The notes under the pieces are model-generated. The model worked only from the letters and a program-made list of their open reading frames with translations, searched no databases and was not told where the DNA came from. A DNA stretch of 64,000 nt, taken from the NCBI RefSeq assembly GCF_000004075.3, contig NC_026657.2, positions 28,056,408-28,120,407 on the forward strand, read 5' to 3'. Below, in pieces: positions 58,798 to 64,000 of the stretch. The position numbers and the translations under genes were made by a program. Position 1 is the first letter of the stretch, and each line of letters starts with the position of its first letter. The stretch is from Cucumis sativus. Its lineage: Eukaryota > Streptophyta > Magnoliopsida > Cucurbitales > Cucurbitaceae.

Positions 58798-61455
58798 ATA
58801 TACTATATTGTAGTGAAAATCAAGAGCAATGCTATGGAATTTTATGGCAATACTTGAATCTCTTTTTTTCTTTTTTCGCACAATTTAATTGTGAAGAAAG
58901 AGAGACTTGAGATGAGAGGGAATCTTTATTTTTCATTTGTTAATTTTATAACGTCTAATTAATTATAATCAAATAAAGAAAAGTTAATTTAAATATAGAT
59001 TAATTGCAACTAATTTGATAGTTGATGGATGATTTACGTCATTTTCCCTTGTTGTTATTATTATTATTATTTTATCACTAACTATTAACATTTGACTATT
59101 GAAAGATGAAACATAATATAAAACAGAACCTTAATATTTCTTTTATAGACAATATATATAAGAATTATAAAATTAGTTATTAAATGAGAGTTTAAATGTT
59201 CGTAGTCTTTGGGTACCAATTAATAAAATAGAGTCAAGAGTTTGATGGTAGATAATCATTATATATATCCTTATAATTTGAAAGAATGAAATTATTTATG
59301 GATGTAGAGTGGAAGAAGGAACAATATGAAATGCTTTAAGATTATAAATTTAAATGGAGTATTATATATATGGAATTATATACTTTATCCAAAGCTAAAG
59401 GAAGGATGGGTTTAGGTTTGAATGTTTCTCACAAGAAACAACCTCCTCTTTAGATAATTAAACTTCTCTTCTACCCCAAGAGAATTCCAACCTATTAATT
59501 TAAATTTAATTATACTATTACTATTTTCACACACACACACACACACAAAATCATGTCTATCCCTCTTCAAAAGAATTTTGTATTTAACTTTTTGTTTCTA
59601 AAAAATTCCTCACAATTTTAAGTTAATTAAGCCTTTATTCTTGAAAACAAATATACATTAACCAATCTTAGTCAATCTCTTTATAGGAAACTCATTTTTT
59701 TTCTTTTTTTCTTTTTTTTTTGAAATCTTGGGAGAAGCAAAACGAAAGAATCTCATGTAAGTAATAGTTTAAATGTAATGTTTTACAAACTTTATAATTT
59801 CTTTTCAATATGTAGAGTGGGAGAATGAACTTTTGATTTTGAAATCACTAGTAGAAGGTTTATGTTGACAAACTCATACACACTTTTGGCTTTTGAAAAA
59901 TCTCTCATTCAAACCCTTTTTTTTAAAAAAAAAAAATAATAGAAAAATACACCTAGTATTGATTTATTAAAAGATTTATGCTTGATTAAGCTCGTGTTTA
60001 ACTACCGAATGAAATAAAATATTGAAGATCGAGTAAAGCTTTTTTCTTTTTTGTCCAAACAATTAATAGATTATTTCTAGATATATGGTACGAAAATGAT
60101 GAATTCTAGCCTATTTTATTAATACAATGACTAGGGCTTAAGCAGACCTTGTAGTTATTACTACAATGAGATGCCAAAATTAAGCTTCAACAATAAGCAG
60201 TTTTTGACCAAATGATAAGGTTTAAGAAAATGAAATTAAATAATTAACAAAATACTTTGTACTTGTAATTCAAAATCTATTGACTTTCAAGTTCATACAT
60301 GTTTCAATTGAGTTAAGCTCTTTTCTAACTTTTGGCAGCCATCACTTGATAATTTATATGCCTAACATGAGATAATAAATCACCACGGTTTAAAGAAATC
60401 ATCATGAAAATATTTTAATTGATTTCACAATATTTACACTTTTTCTTTTGTTTCAAACTATTTGGATAAAAGTATATCGTAGCGGTTAATGTGAATAGAA
60501 AAAAATATTTTTTTATTTATTTAAACTATTTGGATAAAAGTTTTTTTTAAAATGCATTTTAGAGGTGCATTTATTTTAAAATTAAATAGAATGCATTTAT
60601 TTAAAACTATATGTATGGAGACAACTTGTATTTGCAAACTTTCAGATCCTATTCTAGAGATCATACAAATTCTTATGACCTATTCTCAAATGTATTCAAC
60701 ATATTTTGGAATTGAATATAAAAACGGTATATTGGTTATTAGTGTAGAAAAATGTGTGTATATGTACACTTAAATCTTTGTTCTCTATTGGTAGAAAAAG
60801 AGTTTGAAATTTAAAATTAATTTCAGAAGCCATTTAAAAATTTGTAACCATTTGATGATTACAAGATGTATATAACCATCAAATGTAATTAGAATAGTAT
60901 TAAAGAATTAGTCCTCAACAAAGAAATAAAAAATATATTATAAAATGTAGCTAGCAACTTATGTAAAAAAAAAATATTAATTAAAAAATTAAAAACCAAA
61001 TAAAATAATATTTTGATATGAAGAGAGGTTGAAAAGCTAGAGATGATATTGGAGGAAGATTGTCTAATATTTTAGGGTCTTTAACTAACATTATCTATAA
61101 TTCTATTCCATATTAGTTGGTCTAATTTTCTTAAATTTTTTATAAAGGTCCTAAATTAACTAATATTTTACATAAATATAAAGTGGAAAGGATCAATTTA
61201 CTCTTTCTTATTATTAATAATATATTAAAAAATAGAAAATAGAAAATAGAAAAAAGAAAAGTAAATTAGGTTTAAGATTTCTATTTATTAGATATATTAT
61301 TGTAAATATCTATTATGGTAATATTATAATAAAAAATGTTCCTATTATTATTATTTGTGTGATTTTTTTAAAAACTTCTACCCTTCACATTTCTCTCCGT
61401 TCTTTCTTTCATTTTATATTATTTTTCATCTATTTCACGTAATTATAGTGTATAT

Positions 61456-61888
61456 TTTATTAATGAAAGATTCTTCTATCAATTTGTTTATGTATTTTAT
61501 TTTAATATTCATATCTTACGTGGTTAATAATACGTTATGTTTAAAATAATAGTGATTATGTATGAAAGTTATTTATGTTTACAGAAACATGAATGAGAAA
61601 AAAATTATGATGACTATATGTAATATATGCTATTAAAACATTAGTTGTTATCTGGTATATGTAATGTTGAAGAAAACTGAATATGTTTGCAATTTAAGGA
61701 CTTTGATGAAAGAATTGAAGATCCAAGGAATAGTATGAAAAAAATGGTTAATGATAAATTGGTTTATAAATATTTTATAAATGAAAGGTTATGCTATCAA
61801 TTTGTTAAACTGGTTTATGTATTTTATTTCAAATATTCATTTTATATATAATAAATAATAAGTTATGTTTGAGACAATAATGATTATG
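61456..61888. repeat. Diverged direct duplication of about 110 bp
   Basis: Copy A (61456-61560) and copy B (61772-61888) share TTAATGAAAG or ATAAATGAAAG, CTATCAATTTGTT, TTTATGTATTTTATTT, TATTCAT, GTTATGTTT and AATAATGATTATG in the same order, with small indels. Confidence 0.75.
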
Positions 61889-61949
61889 GGTATATTATAG
61901 TTTATATGTTCATTAAGGTTAGTAAGAATTTATATTTCGTACGTATTCG

Positions 61950-62640
61950 AAATACACTATGGTATATTGAGTATATTGAAGATAAAATCATTCATGTATT
62001 GTTGTATATATGAAGTAGTATATACGCAACAAATCACGTAACATATATGTATTATGCAGTAGTATATATGTAATAATTATAATAATAATAAATAAAACTA
62101 ATCAAATACATAATCCATGTTAAATGCAATAAGAAAAGAGAACAGAACATAAAAAAAATGTGTATGTATTATTGAATATATGCAGTGGTATATATATGTA
62201 ACAAATCACAAACATAAATGAATTATACGTAAGAAATTAAAAAAAAAAGTTGAATGAATATATTAATATATGTGTATATATTGGTATATATACGCAGCAA
62301 GAAGAACCACAAAACATGAAAAGAATCTGTATGTATTAGAATATATGTAGTAGTATATATATGACAAATTAATCACACAATATAAATTTATTATTCAGTG
62401 GTATACCATAATATATACGAATGATGAGACATTTAATAAAAATTACATTTCAAACATGACAGAAAGATAAACTGAACAATAAAAAAATAGGAGGAACATG
62501 ACAATAATATATGCTATGGAACGAAAAAAAAAAAAGAACAAATTTTTTAAGAAAAAAAATATTTGCTACAAAACGGAAGAAGAAAGAATACATATGTCAT
62601 ATTGTATATATGAAGTGATATATACGTATAAGCAAAATCT
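61950..62640. repeat. Field of degenerate TATATGNAGTNGTATATA repeats
   Basis: Spaced variants: TATATGAAGTAGTATATACG, TATGCAGTAGTATATATG, TATATGCAGTGGTATATATA, TATATGTAGTAGTATATATA and TATATGAAGTGATATATACG. They are often followed by an A/C-rich CAAATCAC-like phrase. The period is irregular, roughly 80-150 bp. Confidence 0.65.
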
Positions 62641-63250
62641 CGACAAGACAAAAAAATGGAAGAAAATGAAAACGAAAGTAAAATATTGATTGAATTTTGA
62701 AGAAAAAAAGTAATTGAAGAAGACAACTAACCAAAAGTTGTATATAAAACAAAATTTTAAAATAAATTGAAGAACAATATTGATAATAACGAAATTGAGG
62801 GAAGAAACGATGAAAATTGAATTATAAAATAGACAAATTCTCGTCAATGTCGAAATTTTTATCTTAGAATGTTCACAGGTGATACAAATAATGATATAAT
62901 GTTATTTTTAATCATTAAATTATTTCATATTGGAAAATATTTCATTTGATATTAGATTAATAAAATATTTTAAATTAATTTCCATAATAATAAATTTATA
63001 TTTTAATTAATATATCAAATAAGGAAGTTGAGATCTACATAATTAGTTTAGTATAATATAAATAAGTAAATCATTTGAATTTAATTAAATTATATATAAT
63101 TAATAATTATTATAAGGTTATAATTCTCCTAAATAAAATCTAATCAAGAAAATAAATAATTTACGAGATTTTTAAAATTTACATTTTGTCTAAATATTTC
63201 AATATTTTATCACTATTTTTTAGATGAATGAGACCCACAGATTAGATTAT

Positions 63251-63390
63251 TGGGCTAAATATCTTCAAACAGGGAAGAAAGCTCAATAGTAAACCTCTCA
63301 AGCTTTGTCAGCCTATTAGCTCTTATATTGGGCTTTGGCTCATTGTTGTAGCTGGCTGACGTTTTTTAGAAGTGGGCTTATTGAAGCCCA
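63251..63390. promoter_or_regulatory. Cluster of TGGGCT / AGCCCA (site II-like) motifs
   Basis: TGGGCT at 63251, 63329 and 63373 and AGCCCA at 63385, within 140 bp of otherwise AT-rich DNA. TGGGCC/T (site II) motifs are TCP-factor sites common in plant promoters of ribosomal and mitochondrial protein genes. No coding start is visible nearby, so the target gene, if any, would lie beyond the window. Confidence 0.35.
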
Positions 63391-64000
63391 AGAATAATAA
63401 AAGGGCTGTAAACAACGATACCAAATTATGAGTTTTAATTTAATAGCAAAACATAAAAATTAGAAAAATAAATAAATTAAACAATTTCTCAAATGCCCCT
63501 CTCCAATATAAAAAGTACAACTATTTACCTAAACTCGAAATACATTGTAATTGAAATAACACATGTTACATAAAAAAATTCTAAAAAAAACATAAAGATT
63601 AGAAAATTTGCTATTAACGAAAAGCTCCACCTCATGCCTGAAAAATTTAAAATTTATTTCAATGTCTAAAAGATGCAATTCATTTGAAATTGATAATTGC
63701 AAAATTAAGATACAATCAATCAAAGGGTTTGACTCTACACCAATCGAACAACCATAGCCGAAAGTTTCAAGTTAAAAAGGGGAGCATTGTTGATATTATA
63801 ATAAAGATTGAATCATGAAATTATACCATAGAATTGAAAACTTATATGGAATCATGATTCAGAACTTTCTTCACAACCTATTTCAGTTGTCTTTGTTTCG
63901 TTTGATTTCTAATATATCATCATATACCAATCAAATAGTATATCAATAAATATACCTTGTATCATATTCTAATTATATTGATTTATTACACATATACTAC

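Larger units (their letters stand above)
57587..64000. other. Long AT-rich end region without genes
   Basis: Begins with the promoter side of the three-exon DUF946 gene. No gene seen in 6.4 kb. It includes a purine tract with a triple GAGGATTGA (58628-58797), CA repeats (59529-59547), a duplicated block (61456-61888), a degenerate TATATG repeat field (about 61950-62640) and a TGGGCT-rich patch (63251-63390). Confidence 0.5.

Overview
This is AT-rich, gene-poor nuclear DNA from a dicot plant. Genes have GT-AG introns, and the plant-specific families present include DUF946, DC1 and YCED2. The transposable elements are Ty1/copia, Ty3/gypsy, MULE and CACTA. The dispersed motif CTATCANTGATAG and the style of the AT-rich repeats suggest a cucurbit, perhaps Cucumis; that placement is my inference and not proven by the sequence.

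Layout. Positions 1-915 hold the 3' end of a copia fossil, which runs straight into the last exons of DRE2/CIAPIN1 (913-2347, +). A seven-exon YCED homolog 2 gene follows in convergent orientation (2634-4210, -). Positions 5733-6861 hold the 3' end of a chromodomain-type Ty3/gypsy fossil. From 9.5 to 15.2 kb lies a decayed Mutator-like neighbourhood. It has a mudrA remnant on + without its catalytic core, a broken multi-exon DUF1985 gene on -, and many tet-operator-like palindromes in introns and spacers. A single-exon DC1 zinc-finger gene lies at 16213-16752 (+).

Three CACTA elements can be delimited to the base by termini and 3-bp target-site duplications: 17636-18683 (TAA), 26738-27905 (ATT) and 43092-47685 (CAA). 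The second lies between two identical tRNA-Ser(GCU) genes (26451 and 29211). Further genes are a small one-span membrane protein (24019-24306, -), a two-EF-hand calcium-binding protein (30482-30910, -), an intronless AAA-ATPase of the At5g57480/At4g30250 type (34607-36118, -), and a tandem pair of DUF946/Vps62-like genes. One copy of that pair is intronless (50480-52162, -) and the other has three exons (54243-57586, -). Both begin with an N-myristoylation-type Met-Gly start.

The genes do not form a pathway. DRE2 belongs to cytosolic Fe-S cluster assembly, and YCED2 is linked to plastid 23S rRNA accumulation. EF-hand, DC1 and AAA proteins of these types are commonly tied to signalling or stress. 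The remaining sequence, mainly 18.7-24.0, 36.2-43.1 and 57.6-64.0 kb, is AT-rich spacer with microsatellites, short tandem repeats and degenerate dispersed repeats. I saw no convincing new enzymatic system. The most unusual features are the tet-operator-like palindrome cluster, the MULE plus DUF1985 assemblage, the precise loss of both introns in one DUF946 copy, and the copia LTR abutting a DRE2 exon.
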